44,843 nt of DNA from Paraktedonobacter sp964250225 (GTDB taxonomy: Bacteria; Chloroflexota; Ktedonobacteria; Ktedonobacterales; Ktedonobacteraceae). Shown one piece after another: positions 32,304-41,115 of this stretch. The translations under genes and the position numbers were made by a program. The notes beneath the pieces were generated by a model, which saw only the letters and a program-made list of their open reading frames with translations, had not been told where the DNA came from and ran no database searches. The DNA is taken from assembly GCA_964250225.1 (NCBI GenBank), contig CAXUEY010000036.1, positions 1-44,843 on the forward strand. The letters run 5' to 3'. How positions within the stretch are numbered: position 1 is the first letter of the stretch; every line of letters begins with the position of its first letter.

Positions 32304-32344
32304 GCCCCTTTTTTGCGACTTTGCAGCTCCTCAATATGTTCTTA

Positions 32345-32404
32345 AAAACATGCTCAATGGGTTGATCGCATACATACATGCGATCAACCCATTGAGCATG
32401 TTTT
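32345..32404 (-). terminator. Very long perfect hairpin (27-bp stem), probable bidirectional terminator
   Basis: Bases 32345-32371 pair perfectly with 32378-32404 across a 6-nt loop; both flanks give T runs on their own strand. It begins 14 nt after the stop of the minus-strand secreted-protein gene and separates it from the tRNA-Ser promoter. Confidence 0.8.
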
Positions 32405-32418
32405 ACTTTTCGCAATGG

Positions 32419-33285
32419 CTACCTCGTCACTTTTGTATAGAACGCGAAATTTTGCACGGTAAGTTTGCCTTTGCTGTTCAGCACGATGCCTGCATTCCCC
32501 TGGGTGTAAGTGTCGTCGTGGGCATGCCCGATGGGATTGGGGGAGCGGTTGATATAAAACGTGTAATCGGGGCCGTTGGCGAGGACATCCAGGGCGATGG
32601 TCCCGTGGGCATCGCCTAGCTTAGCGCCGCTGGCAATCTCGGTGGGATCGCCTGTCGCCAGGTCGTAGACATACGAACTCCATGTACCATCTGGATGGAT
32701 CAGGAAGCTGTAGCCGCCCAATTGCTGATCTGGCTGGTCCCCCGGTTGCGTGCGGAAGGTGAGGCCAAAGTCGGCATGCGAGGATGGGTCCTGCTGCATC
32801 TGAGCCTCAACGATGTAATCGTTGGGATAGGTCATGCTATGGGGTAGCTCGGTCAGAAATGTGCCCGCAGGCGCTTTGTGGGCGTTGACGATGCTCACCG
32901 CCCCTACCTGGCAGGTGAGATTGGGCCGGTTGGTGTTTTTCCAGACCTCTGTACCAACGTCGCAATCCTGTCCATCATTGGAGGCGCCTACAGCATTGGT
33001 GGCGTAGAGAATATTGTGCCCAAGCCGGGTTTTGTGCCGTTTCCCGAAGCCGAGAGTAGCAGCTCTCAAAGTGTGGTTTGGCGAATTCTGTATGGATGTT
33101 TGGAGGATTGTTCTGCCCGGACCCAGATGGAGGGGTGGCAGGAAACCCATGCCTGTCAACGCGAGGGTAAAAAGCAGACAGAGCAGCGCGCGCAAGCTCT
33201 CACCCATGCTTCCCTGCCTGATGAGCTTCTTCGGAATGCATGCTCCTTGTTTTCTTTTCATCGGGCCATGTGTATGGGTCGACAT
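32419..33285 (-). CDS. Secreted or membrane-anchored protein with a concanavalin-like beta-sandwich region
   Basis: ATG 33285 (MSTHTHG) follows AAAGGAG by eight bases. The 288-residue product has a long basic N-terminus then a hydrophobic segment (LRALLCLLFTLALTGMGFL), so it is exported. The rest looks like a laminin-G/DUF1080-type jelly roll: YPNDYIVEAQMQQ, ADFGLTFRTQ, GGYSFLIHPDGTWSSYVYD, TIALDVLANGPDYTFYIN and GNAGIVLNSKGKLTVQNFAFY. Such domains often bind glycans. Two cysteines near DCDVGTE and LTCQVG may form a disulfide. The exact function is unknown. Confidence 0.7.
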   Translation of the reverse strand: MSTHTHGPMKRKQGACIPKKLIRQGSMGESLRALLCLLFTLALTGMGFLPPLHLGPGRTILQTSIQNSPNHTLRAATLGFGKRHKTRLGHNILYATNAVGASNDGQDCDVGTEVWKNTNRPNLTCQVGAVSIVNAHKAPAGTFLTELPHSMTYPNDYIVEAQMQQDPSSHADFGLTFRTQPGDQPDQQLGGYSFLIHPDGTWSSYVYDLATGDPTEIASGAKLGDAHGTIALDVLANGPDYTFYINRSPNPIGHAHDDTYTQGNAGIVLNSKGKLTVQNFAFYTKVTR

Positions 33286-33495
33286 ATTCGTTGCTCCTTT
33301 CACACAATTGCTACAATCATCGGGTTTATTCGCCGAAGCAACGAGGTCAGTATAACACCCGCGCAAAAAAACTCAGGCTTGCTGAAAGGACGCGCGACAC
33401 TGTGAGACAAATCATAGGCAAAGCGGCGCTTCTTCGGCTATAATAAGAAAAAGCCTGGATTGGCAGGCATTCTTTTTGAGGAAGGTAAAGATTGT

Positions 33496-34398
33496 ATGCA
33501 ATGCCCTCGCTGTAATACTCCCCTGGAGGATGAGGCTCGCTTTTGTGGAATTTGTGGAACTCCTATATCTGTGCAGGGTGCAGCCGGGCAGCAGGCTCAG
33601 CCCCTGCATAATGATCTGACCCTGGCTGAACCCGCCTGGCCGCAACGCCAGGAACCCCAAACACCCCTGGTTCTTCAACACCCCCAATGGTCAGGCGGGA
33701 CCAGCCAGCCGACACAGGGCGTGGCCTGGCAACAACCGCCAGTTCAGGCGGGCTGGTCAGCGCCCAATCAATTGCAGAGTGCCCCCTGGCCACAGCAGCC
33801 AGTACAAGGTGGTTGGCCGCCAATGAATCAGCCACAAGTTGCATACCCACCGGTTGCACCTGGCGCTAGCAAACGCCGCCGAAAATGGCCGATGCGTGTG
33901 TTGCTGGTATCCCTGATCCTCCTGATTTTGCTGACTGGCAGCTGGTTTCTTGGTGTGCGCCCCTACCTGAACAATCTGGCCAAAACGCAGATTACACAGT
34001 CTCTGGGTGAGGCGCAGAACGAGGTTTCACTGCTCCAGAGCACATTTCCCGATGGCCCCGCGACTCTGACCGTCACTGAAACCGAATTGAACCAGTATCT
34101 CAGCGCACATGCTGGCAGCCAGCTACAGAACCCCCATATGACCATTACACCGGCTGATCTGCAAATGGACTTTAAAGTGAATGGTTTCAGTTGTACGATG
34201 ATCGCGGTGCCGGTCGTTTTCGATGGCGCCCTGCAGGTCACAAACGTGCAGACACAGGGCTGGCTGGGGCTGGTTCTTTCAGGCGATGAGTTAACAACCA
34301 TTTTAAATACCTTTTTGCAGAATGTCGGACAACAAATGCACAGACACGTTGACTCGGTGAGCCTGCACAATCAGATGATGGTGATTCAGGTCAGCTAA
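33496..34398 (+). CDS. Zinc-ribbon protein with a single membrane helix and exported domain
   Basis: ATG 33496 (MQCPRCN) follows GGAAGG. The 300-residue product has an N-terminal zinc ribbon CPRCNTPL...FCGICGTPI (two CxxC pairs), a long Q/P/W-rich linker with repeats of the PQQPVQGGW type, a membrane helix (LLVSLILLILLTGSWFLGV) near residue 145, and an outer domain of about 140 residues with TLTVTETELNQYLSAHA and GLVLSGDELTTILNTFLQNVG. The outer part resembles lipid- or protein-binding modules of unknown role. The topology puts the zinc ribbon in the cytoplasm. Confidence 0.65.
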   Translation: MQCPRCNTPLEDEARFCGICGTPISVQGAAGQQAQPLHNDLTLAEPAWPQRQEPQTPLVLQHPQWSGGTSQPTQGVAWQQPPVQAGWSAPNQLQSAPWPQQPVQGGWPPMNQPQVAYPPVAPGASKRRRKWPMRVLLVSLILLILLTGSWFLGVRPYLNNLAKTQITQSLGEAQNEVSLLQSTFPDGPATLTVTETELNQYLSAHAGSQLQNPHMTITPADLQMDFKVNGFSCTMIAVPVVFDGALQVTNVQTQGWLGLVLSGDELTTILNTFLQNVGQQMHRHVDSVSLHNQMMVIQVS

Positions 34399-34521
34399 CC
34401 CTGACCTGCTTGCTGCTCTGGCAAAGAGGCTAGATAGCTTGTAGAGGTAGAGAGTTTTCTGGTACAGTAGAGACATACACTGCCTGTTTGTGCGTCACAT
34501 CAGCAGGATTTCGGAGGATAG

Positions 34522-35247
34522 ATGAATCCTGAATTTAATTTTGAGAAGCGATACCGTCTGATACGCGAAGTGGTCGAGACGATAGTGCTCACGCTTCTGA
34601 TGTTTCTGGTGATCCGTTTTGCTGTCCAGAATTTCAACGTCGATGGCACAAGTATGGAGCCGAATCTGCATAACACAGAGCTAATCCTCGTGGATAAGTG
34701 GACCTATCTCTTCCATCCGCCAGTGCGCGGAGATGTGATTGTGTTCGTGGCTCCTCCCCATCCCGATATGGACTATGTCAAACGTGTGGTCGGGGTGCCT
34801 GGCGATATCATCACGGTGCGCGGCACAATGGTGATTGTGGATGGGGTCACGCTCAATGAAACGTATGTGAATCCCAAAAACCAGGGGAATCCGTTTGCTA
34901 CGAAAAATATTACCAATTGGAGGGTGCCAGATGGTGAATATTTTGTACTGGGCGATAATCGCGAGGTCAGTTCCGACTCACGCGATTGGGGTTATGTGCC
35001 AGTGAAAAATATCATTGGACGCGCGGCCCTGGTCTACTGGCCGCTGGGTCAGGATAACAATGGATTTCTGAAAAATTACGCAACGGTTTTCGCCAAAGTC
35101 CATCAAGCGACGCCAGCCGCCCTCGCTCATCCAGGAAATTCGTCCGGCGGCCTGGATGTCGATAGCTTTGCGTTGATTCTGCTGCCAGGCTTTGCTCTGA
35201 CCTGTGGGCGTAAACGTCGGCGCACACTCACTCTCTTGAGAAACTGA
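34522..35247 (+). CDS. lepB: Signal peptidase I (first copy)
   Basis: A 241-residue type I signal peptidase: N-terminal helix IVLTLLMFLVIRFAV, the catalytic Ser in VDGTSMEPNL, the catalytic Lys in YVKRVVGVPGD, and box E GDNREVSSDSRDWG. Unlike minimal Gram-positive enzymes it has a second hydrophobic segment near the C-terminus (FALILLPGFAL) followed by a basic RKRRR tail. GGAGG lies just upstream of ATG 34522. It faces a paralogue at 35377-36105, tail to tail. Confidence 0.93.
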   Translation: MNPEFNFEKRYRLIREVVETIVLTLLMFLVIRFAVQNFNVDGTSMEPNLHNTELILVDKWTYLFHPPVRGDVIVFVAPPHPDMDYVKRVVGVPGDIITVRGTMVIVDGVTLNETYVNPKNQGNPFATKNITNWRVPDGEYFVLGDNREVSSDSRDWGYVPVKNIIGRAALVYWPLGQDNNGFLKNYATVFAKVHQATPAALAHPGNSSGGLDVDSFALILLPGFALTCGRKRRRTLTLLRN

Positions 35248-35286
35248 AGTCACTGTATCCACATAGAGCAGCCTCTTAGACAGGCG

Positions 35287-35320
35287 AGAAGCCTCAAACC
35301 TATTCTCGTTTGAGGCTTCT
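35287..35320. terminator. Terminator hairpin between the two signal peptidase genes
   Basis: AGAAGCCTCAAAC pairs with GTTTGAGGCTTCT (13 bp) across an 8-nt loop, followed by TCTATTT on the plus strand. It can serve the plus-strand lepB and perhaps the converging paralogue. Confidence 0.75.
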
Positions 35321-35376
35321 TCTATTTCCTGTACCATTTTAGCTGGCTCTGCCGTTCTTGAGAACATATCCTGTAT

Positions 35377-36105
35377 CTACACTTCCGGCTCCGGCACGCG
35401 GGTAAACCAGCGTTTGACGGTTTTGCGCTGCCGGAATGCCAGCAGGAGCAAGGGGATGAGCAGCAGCCAGAGGGCATTGATATTGTTGGTGATCCCGCTC
35501 AATGCCCCCTGATCGCTATCGCGGTGGATGCTGGCGAAGACCCGCGAGACGCCAGGCACGAAGCCACTATTATTCTTCCCCAACGGCCAGTAGACCAGGG
35601 CCGCGCGTCCGATGATGTTTTGCCGGGGCACAAACCCCCAGATACGCGAATCGGAGCTGACCGCGCGATTATCACCCAGCACAAAATACTCGTGGGGTGG
35701 GACGACCAGCTGATTGATGGTGCGCGCACCGGGAGGCGTTCCCTGATTCTGCGCGGCGATATAACTCTCATCGAGCTGTACGCCATCGACAGTGACCGTA
35801 TTTCCATTGATCGTGACCGTATCACCTGGCAGGCCGATTACGCGTTTGACATAATCTTGCGTGGGTTCGGGCGGCGCGGCGAAGACCACAATATCTCCAC
35901 GCGCGGGCGGGTGAAAGAGATAGGTCCATTTGTCGACCAGCACCAGTTCCGCGTTATGCAAATTCGGTTCCATACTCGTGCCATCGATATTAAAGTTCTG
36001 GACGGCAAAACGTAGCACCAGAAACATCAGGAATGTCAGGGTGACTGTTTCGAAGATATCGCGCAACAAGTGCTGGCGTTTGTTCACATCAGGCTCAGGC
36101 TTCAT
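35377..36105 (-). CDS. lepB: Signal peptidase I (second copy)
   Basis: ATG 36105 (MKPEPDV) follows GGAGG; upstream in-frame codons lack a ribosome site. The 242-residue product is a close paralogue of the gene at 34522: IDGTSMEPNLHNAEL (Ser), DYVKRVIGLPGD (Lys), GDNRAVSSDSRIWG, and the shared block VDKWTYLFHPPARGD. It also ends in a hydrophobic segment (ALWLLLIPLLLLAF) and basic tail. The two copies diverge most between about residues 100 and 140, which line the substrate groove region, so they may have different client preferences. Confidence 0.93.
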   Translation of the reverse strand: MKPEPDVNKRQHLLRDIFETVTLTFLMFLVLRFAVQNFNIDGTSMEPNLHNAELVLVDKWTYLFHPPARGDIVVFAAPPEPTQDYVKRVIGLPGDTVTINGNTVTVDGVQLDESYIAAQNQGTPPGARTINQLVVPPHEYFVLGDNRAVSSDSRIWGFVPRQNIIGRAALVYWPLGKNNSGFVPGVSRVFASIHRDSDQGALSGITNNINALWLLLIPLLLLAFRQRKTVKRWFTRVPEPEV

Positions 36106-36428
36106 CTGTCCTCCGGGTCGTTCTTCTTCAAAATCATGGGTGGGAAAATCTGTGCTGCTGCGGCCCGTTTTTGCCAGGAAATAAAGGCCAGATGCACTTT
36201 GTTTTAGTATAGAAGTGAGCAACAACTTTCTTCTGCCCCCAACACTGTGATTTCAGGGGAAGTTCATCGTCGAAAAGTCTTGTTTGGCGCCCTGATCTTC
36301 TTGCATTTGCGAGCAGATCGTAGTACACTATGGGCACGAACATTTGTATCAAGCACACCCACAGGTAGAGTCTAACCCATTTTGCTGAGAGAAGCTCTAT
36401 TGCTTTGTGGAGACGGGTGGTTATTTCT

Positions 36429-39400
36429 ATGCCTCAAGATAAGATCATTGTGCGTGGCGCGCGTGAGCACAATCTAAAAAATATTGATGTGGTGATCCCA
36501 CGTGATAAGCTGGTCGTAATTACTGGCCTCTCCGGTTCGGGTAAGAGTAGCCTGGCCTTTGATACGATTTTTGCCGAGGGTCAGCGCCGCTATGTGGAAT
36601 CGCTCTCAGCCTATGCGCGCCAGTTTTTGGACCGCATGGAGAAGCCCGACCTGGACCATATCGACGGCCTTTCACCGGCTATCTCTATCGATCAGAAGGG
36701 CACGACCCATAATCCCCGTTCGACGGTTGGCACAGTGACCGAGATCTATGACTACCTGCGCCTGCTCTACGCGCGCGTGGGCCATCCACATTGCCCCAAT
36801 TGTGGACGTGAGGTCAGTCAGCAGACGGTGCAGCAGATTGTGGACGCGGTGCTCAATCTGCCCGCTGGCTCGAAGATTATGTTACTGGCTCCGCTGGTAC
36901 AGGGACGCAAGGGCGAATATAAAAATATCTTTGAAGAGATGCGGCGCTCCGGCTATGTACGTGTGCGCGTGGATGGCAAGATTTCTGATTTGAGCGAAGA
37001 GATCGAGCTGGATAAGCAGAAAAAACATACTATCGAGGTGGTGGTTGATCGCCTGGTGATCCGCAAGAAATCTGGTGCGCGCCCAACGCAACTGGCGGGA
37101 TCAAATGGCCACGAACACGAGGCACAGAGCTATAAGATGGTGGCGGAACGCCCCACGCTCTACGATGTCAACGCAGCCGTACAGACTGAAGAGCCAGAAC
37201 TGGTTGGAGCCGTTGAAGAAGAAGATGCCGATGCCTCGTTTCGTCAGCGCGTGGCCGATTCGCTGGAGACGACGCTCAAGCTGGGCAGTGGTGTGGTGCT
37301 GGTCTCGATTATCGATGGCGAGGAGATCCTCTTCTCAGAGAACTTCGCCTGCGTCTACTGTGGCATCAGCCTGCCGGAGATCGCGCCGCGCACGTTTAGC
37401 TTTAATAGCCCCCACGGTGCGTGCCCAACCTGCACCGGCCTGGGCACGCAGCAGGAGATCGACGCCGAACTGATCGTCACTCATCCCGAACTGAGTATCC
37501 GCGACGGCGCGATGACCGCCTGGTGCAAAGAGATGAACACCAGCAAGTGGTATGCCTCGATTGCCGAAGCCCTGGCGGAGAAATATCACTTCAGCCTGGA
37601 TACGCCCTGGCGCGACCTGACTGAGGAGCAGCGCCAGTTGATGCTTTATGGCGCCACCGAACAGGTCACGATCCGTTACAAGCCGCAATCCGGCGGCACG
37701 CGTTCCTATACGATCACCTTTGAAGGGGTGATCCCTCACTTGATGCGGCGCTATAAGCAGACCGAGAGCGAGAGCATCCGCGAGGAGATCGAGAACTATA
37801 TGACGGCGCGCCTCTGCCCGGACTGTCGTGGGGCGCGTCTCAAGCCGGAAGTGCTGGGTATTACGGTGGGCGGGCGTAATATTGTGCAGGTGACGCAGCT
37901 CTCGATTGTGCGCGCGCAACGCTACTTTCAGGATCTGGATCAGCTAGAACCAGAAGCGGACAAACCTGCGAACATTTACGAGATGGGCAATGGGAACGGC
38001 AAGAAGCATGGCCGCAATGGGAAGAGTGCCAACGGGAAGGGCGCGCTGCCCGTTGACCCCCTGGCGCCGCTTGATCCAAACGAACCGCTAGTGCTGACCG
38101 CCATGAGCGAGCGCGAGCGTTTTATCGGCCGCCAGATCCTCAAGGAGATCCGCGCGCGTCTGCAATTCCTGGTGGATGTTGGCCTGGAGTACCTGACCCT
38201 GAGCCGGGCGGCTGCTAGCCTGTCGGGTGGTGAAGCCCAGCGTATTCGCCTGGCCACGCAGATCGGGTCCGGGCTGATGGGCGTGCTCTATATTCTGGAT
38301 GAGCCGAGCATTGGCTTGCATCAACGCGACAACGAACGTTTGATTAAGACCCTGGTGCGTCTGCGCAACCTGGGGAATACGTTGCTGGTCGTTGAGCACG
38401 ACGAGGATACCATGCGCGCCGCCGATCATATCATCGATATCGGTCCGGGCGCGGGCGAACACGGTGGCCGCGTGGTGGCCGAGGGTACTTATGCTGAGAT
38501 CGTCGCTAATCACAACTCGCTGACCGGGGACTATCTCTCGCACCGCAAACATATCCCCGTGCCACACGAGCGGCGCGCGGGCAACGGCAAGTCCCTGCGC
38601 ATCGTCGGCGCGCGAGAGAACAACCTCAAGGATGTCACCGTCGAGGTGCCGCTGGGCAAGTTCGTCGTGGTGACGGGCGTCTCCGGCTCCGGTAAGAGCA
38701 CGCTGATTACCGATATTCTCTATCGCAAACTGGCCCATACCTTCTTCCGCGCACACGACCGTCCCGGCAAGCACGACGCGGTTGAGGGCCTGGAGAACCT
38801 GGATAAGGTCATCGACATCGATCAGTCGCCGATTGGGCGCACGCCGCGCTCGAACCCTGCGACTTATACCAACGCCTTTACGGGTATTCGCGAGCTTTTC
38901 GCGCAGGTGCCGGAGTCGCGTCTGCGTGGCTATCAGGCGGGGCGCTTCTCGTTTAATGTCAAAGGTGGACGCTGCGAGGCGTGTAAGGGTGAGGGCATCG
39001 TCAGGATCGAGATGAACTTCCTGCCCGATGTCTATGTGCCGTGCGAGATCTGTGGCGGCAAACGCTATAACCGTGAGGCGCTGGAGATTCACTACAAGGG
39101 CAAGAGTATCGCTGATGTGCTGAATATGACGGTTGAGGAGGCCACGGAGTTTTTCGCGAACGTGCCCTCGATCTACAACAAGATGAGGACGCTCAACGAC
39201 GTGGGCCTGGGCTATATGCGCCTGGGGCAGCCAGCCACGACCCTCTCAGGCGGTGAGGCCCAGCGTGTCAAGCTGGCAACTGAGCTGGCCCGGCGTGCTA
39301 CTGGACGTACCATGTATATCCTGGATGAGCCAACCACCGGCCTGCACTTCGCCGATGTGGACCGCTTGCTCGAAGTCTTGCAGCGCCTGGTCGATGCCGG

Positions 39401-39638
39401 CAATACGATTGTAGTGATCGAGCATAACCTGGAGATCATCAAGAGCGCCGATTGGCTCATCGATCTTGGCCCTGAAGGGGGCGATGCCGGTGGTGAGGTT
39501 CTCACTCAGGGCACGCCCGAAGAGGTGGCCGAGGAGCCGCGCTCTTATACAGGCCATTTCCTGAAAAGAATGTTTACAGAGGAAGCTGCATTTTTTGCTG
39601 CTCAGCCTGCCCATTCTGCTCAGGTGGGTCAGGCATAA
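36429..39638 (+). CDS. uvrA: UvrABC excinuclease ATPase subunit A
   Basis: ATG 36429 (MPQDKIIV) is preferred; an in-frame TTG at 36405 is an unlikely start. The 1069-residue product has two ABC modules with Walker A GLSGSGKSS and GVSGSGKST, two LSGGEAQR signatures, and the zinc-binding motifs CPNCG, CVYCG...CPTCTGLG and CEACKGEG...CEICGGKR. UvrA finds bulky DNA lesions with UvrB. It is about 130 residues longer than E. coli UvrA, mainly from an insertion near the first module (GHEHEAQSYK to DADASFRQ) and an N/G/K-rich linker (GNGNGKKHGRNGKS) before NEPLVLTAMSE. Its 3' end overlaps the converging wecA-like gene by 65 bp. Confidence 0.96.
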   Translation: MPQDKIIVRGAREHNLKNIDVVIPRDKLVVITGLSGSGKSSLAFDTIFAEGQRRYVESLSAYARQFLDRMEKPDLDHIDGLSPAISIDQKGTTHNPRSTVGTVTEIYDYLRLLYARVGHPHCPNCGREVSQQTVQQIVDAVLNLPAGSKIMLLAPLVQGRKGEYKNIFEEMRRSGYVRVRVDGKISDLSEEIELDKQKKHTIEVVVDRLVIRKKSGARPTQLAGSNGHEHEAQSYKMVAERPTLYDVNAAVQTEEPELVGAVEEEDADASFRQRVADSLETTLKLGSGVVLVSIIDGEEILFSENFACVYCGISLPEIAPRTFSFNSPHGACPTCTGLGTQQEIDAELIVTHPELSIRDGAMTAWCKEMNTSKWYASIAEALAEKYHFSLDTPWRDLTEEQRQLMLYGATEQVTIRYKPQSGGTRSYTITFEGVIPHLMRRYKQTESESIREEIENYMTARLCPDCRGARLKPEVLGITVGGRNIVQVTQLSIVRAQRYFQDLDQLEPEADKPANIYEMGNGNGKKHGRNGKSANGKGALPVDPLAPLDPNEPLVLTAMSERERFIGRQILKEIRARLQFLVDVGLEYLTLSRAAASLSGGEAQRIRLATQIGSGLMGVLYILDEPSIGLHQRDNERLIKTLVRLRNLGNTLLVVEHDEDTMRAADHIIDIGPGAGEHGGRVVAEGTYAEIVANHNSLTGDYLSHRKHIPVPHERRAGNGKSLRIVGARENNLKDVTVEVPLGKFVVVTGVSGSGKSTLITDILYRKLAHTFFRAHDRPGKHDAVEGLENLDKVIDIDQSPIGRTPRSNPATYTNAFTGIRELFAQVPESRLRGYQAGRFSFNVKGGRCEACKGEGIVRIEMNFLPDVYVPCEICGGKRYNREALEIHYKGKSIADVLNMTVEEATEFFANVPSIYNKMRTLNDVGLGYMRLGQPATTLSGGEAQRVKLATELARRATGRTMYILDEPTTGLHFADVDRLLEVLQRLVDAGNTIVVIEHNLEIIKSADWLIDLGPEGGDAGGEVLTQGTPEEVAEEPRSYTGHFLKRMFTEEAAFFAAQPAHSAQVGQA

Positions 39639-40935
39639 AAGACGGCGGGGTCAGGGGTAGCGTGTGACCTGATTGAGCTGGTGCGTTGCCTTTCTGCTCC
39701 TGTTCTGGTAAGAGGGTGGTCCCTGGTGTGTTTTCGGGACCATCCAGCTTGAGATGTGCACCTCGCTGACGTTGGCGGCGATCTGCCCAGATGATAAGCG
39801 CGAGCATGACCAGGCCCACCAGGCCAATGCCGAACAATTTGGCGACATGCGCAGACGTGCCAACCTGCAAGCCGGAGATGCTGATCGCCAGCAGGCCAAA
39901 GGTCAGGGCGAGGGCGTAGAGCAGGTAGCAGATCTGGCGCACGCTCAATCCCGTCGCCATCAGGCGGTGGTGCAGGTGCGTCTTGTCGTAGTGCAGCGGC
40001 GATTGACCTCGGCGCACGCGATTGATAATCACCAGCGCGACATCCAGAATAGGCACGCCCAGCACCATCAGTGCCAGCGCCAGTTTCGCACCCCCCATAA
40101 TCGAGAGCACGGCCAGTGCCAGCCCCAGGAACATCGAGCCACTATCCCCCATAAAAATCTTCGCTGGATGCCAGTTGTGTGGCAGAAAGCCAAAGACCGC
40201 GCCCGTGAAAATCGCCGAGAGCACTGCAATGCTCTGCTGACCCAGCATAAAGCTGATGATGGTGATAAATAACGCGGTGATGCCGGTCACGCCCGTCGCC
40301 AGCCCATCCATGCCATCGATCCAGTTGACGGTATTCATCATACCTACTACCCAAAACCACGTGAGCAGGATCGCAGGCAGCGCTGCCCAGGCGATCACCT
40401 GGCTGTTCACCAGCACATTGATGGTCGGTTGCTGGTACCAGGGCAGCGCCGGGTTCGCGAGCTGGCCGCTAAAGGGATTGTTGACTGTGAAGAGCAACAC
40501 GCCATGAAACACGCCGTTCCAGGGACCGAGGATCAGCAGCACCGCCAGCGTTTGTGCCAGTAGCTTGGCCCAGGGTGGAAGCCCAAGCACATCGTCGTAG
40601 GTGTGAACCCCGACGGTTAAGAGACCAGCCGCGAGTAGTAGCCAGTAGATGTGCGTCTCATTGGCCTGGCCGGGAGTATAGATGAGCAATGAGGCGAGTA
40701 CAAACGCGAGATAGATAGCGACGCCGCCCAGACGTGGCATGGGGATCGTATGCACGCGGCGCTCTGCCGGTCGGTCCAGCCAGTCCATTGTGTGACAGAA
40801 CGCCCTGATGCCAAAGGTCAGCCCATAGGCGAGCAAAAACGCACCGATTCCTCCCAGCATCAGCGCTACCCAGCCGGGAAGAACGGTGGGAAGCAATCCT
40901 GCAAGAGTTAGATGAAGTGTATATCCCGGTGCCAT
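39574..40935 (-). CDS. Undecaprenyl-phosphate sugar-1-phosphate transferase (WecA/TagO/MraY-like)
   Basis: ATG 40935 (MAPGYTLH) follows CAGGAG by six bases. The 453-residue polytopic protein has the family motifs DWLDRPAERRVHTIPMPRLGG, the Asp-rich YDDVLGL, NWIDGMDGLATG, FMGDSGSMFLG and the HLHHRL histidine motif, with about 11 membrane helices. It transfers a HexNAc-1-phosphate (probably GlcNAc) to undecaprenyl phosphate for wall polymer or surface glycan synthesis. MVHT-PMPRLGG and HLHHR favour the WecA/TagO branch over MraY. The C-terminal 60 residues are polar and rich in P, Q and E; this tail overlaps uvrA antisense. Confidence 0.85.
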   Translation of the reverse strand: MAPGYTLHLTLAGLLPTVLPGWVALMLGGIGAFLLAYGLTFGIRAFCHTMDWLDRPAERRVHTIPMPRLGGVAIYLAFVLASLLIYTPGQANETHIYWLLLAAGLLTVGVHTYDDVLGLPPWAKLLAQTLAVLLILGPWNGVFHGVLLFTVNNPFSGQLANPALPWYQQPTINVLVNSQVIAWAALPAILLTWFWVVGMMNTVNWIDGMDGLATGVTGITALFITIISFMLGQQSIAVLSAIFTGAVFGFLPHNWHPAKIFMGDSGSMFLGLALAVLSIMGGAKLALALMVLGVPILDVALVIINRVRRGQSPLHYDKTHLHHRLMATGLSVRQICYLLYALALTFGLLAISISGLQVGTSAHVAKLFGIGLVGLVMLALIIWADRRQRQRGAHLKLDGPENTPGTTLLPEQEQKGNAPAQSGHTLPLTPPSFMPDPPEQNGQAEQQKMQLPL

Positions 40936-41012
40936 ACCAATGCTCCTGTTCCTAAAAACCTGCCTACCAACCACCTCGTGTATCTTGAAACGATAATCTG
41001 CTCTTGCTGTTT

Positions 41013-41018
41013 ATTATA
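41013..41018 (-). promoter_or_regulatory. Likely -10 element of the wecA-like gene, next to a perfect palindrome
   Basis: TATAAT on the minus strand, immediately downstream of the palindrome TAGCAATTGCTA (41017-41028). No convincing -35 was found. The palindrome could be a repressor site. Confidence 0.35.
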
Positions 41019-41115
41019 GCAATTGCTAAAAAAAGCGGCCTCTTTTCTTGTCCCGGCGGTTTCTTGCCAGCATACTTCTAGCTATCGGCTCGCTCGTGTG
41101 AACACATAAGCTATG

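Noticed and set aside
36337..36350. LexA/SOS-box-like CGAAC-ATTT-GTATC upstream of uvrA
   Set aside because: Only the left half matches the CGAAC-N4-GTTCG consensus, so it is not supported.
38088..39092. A 334-codon minus-strand frame antisense to uvrA
   Set aside because: A typical shadow of a G+C-rich gene; uvrA in the other strand is unambiguous.
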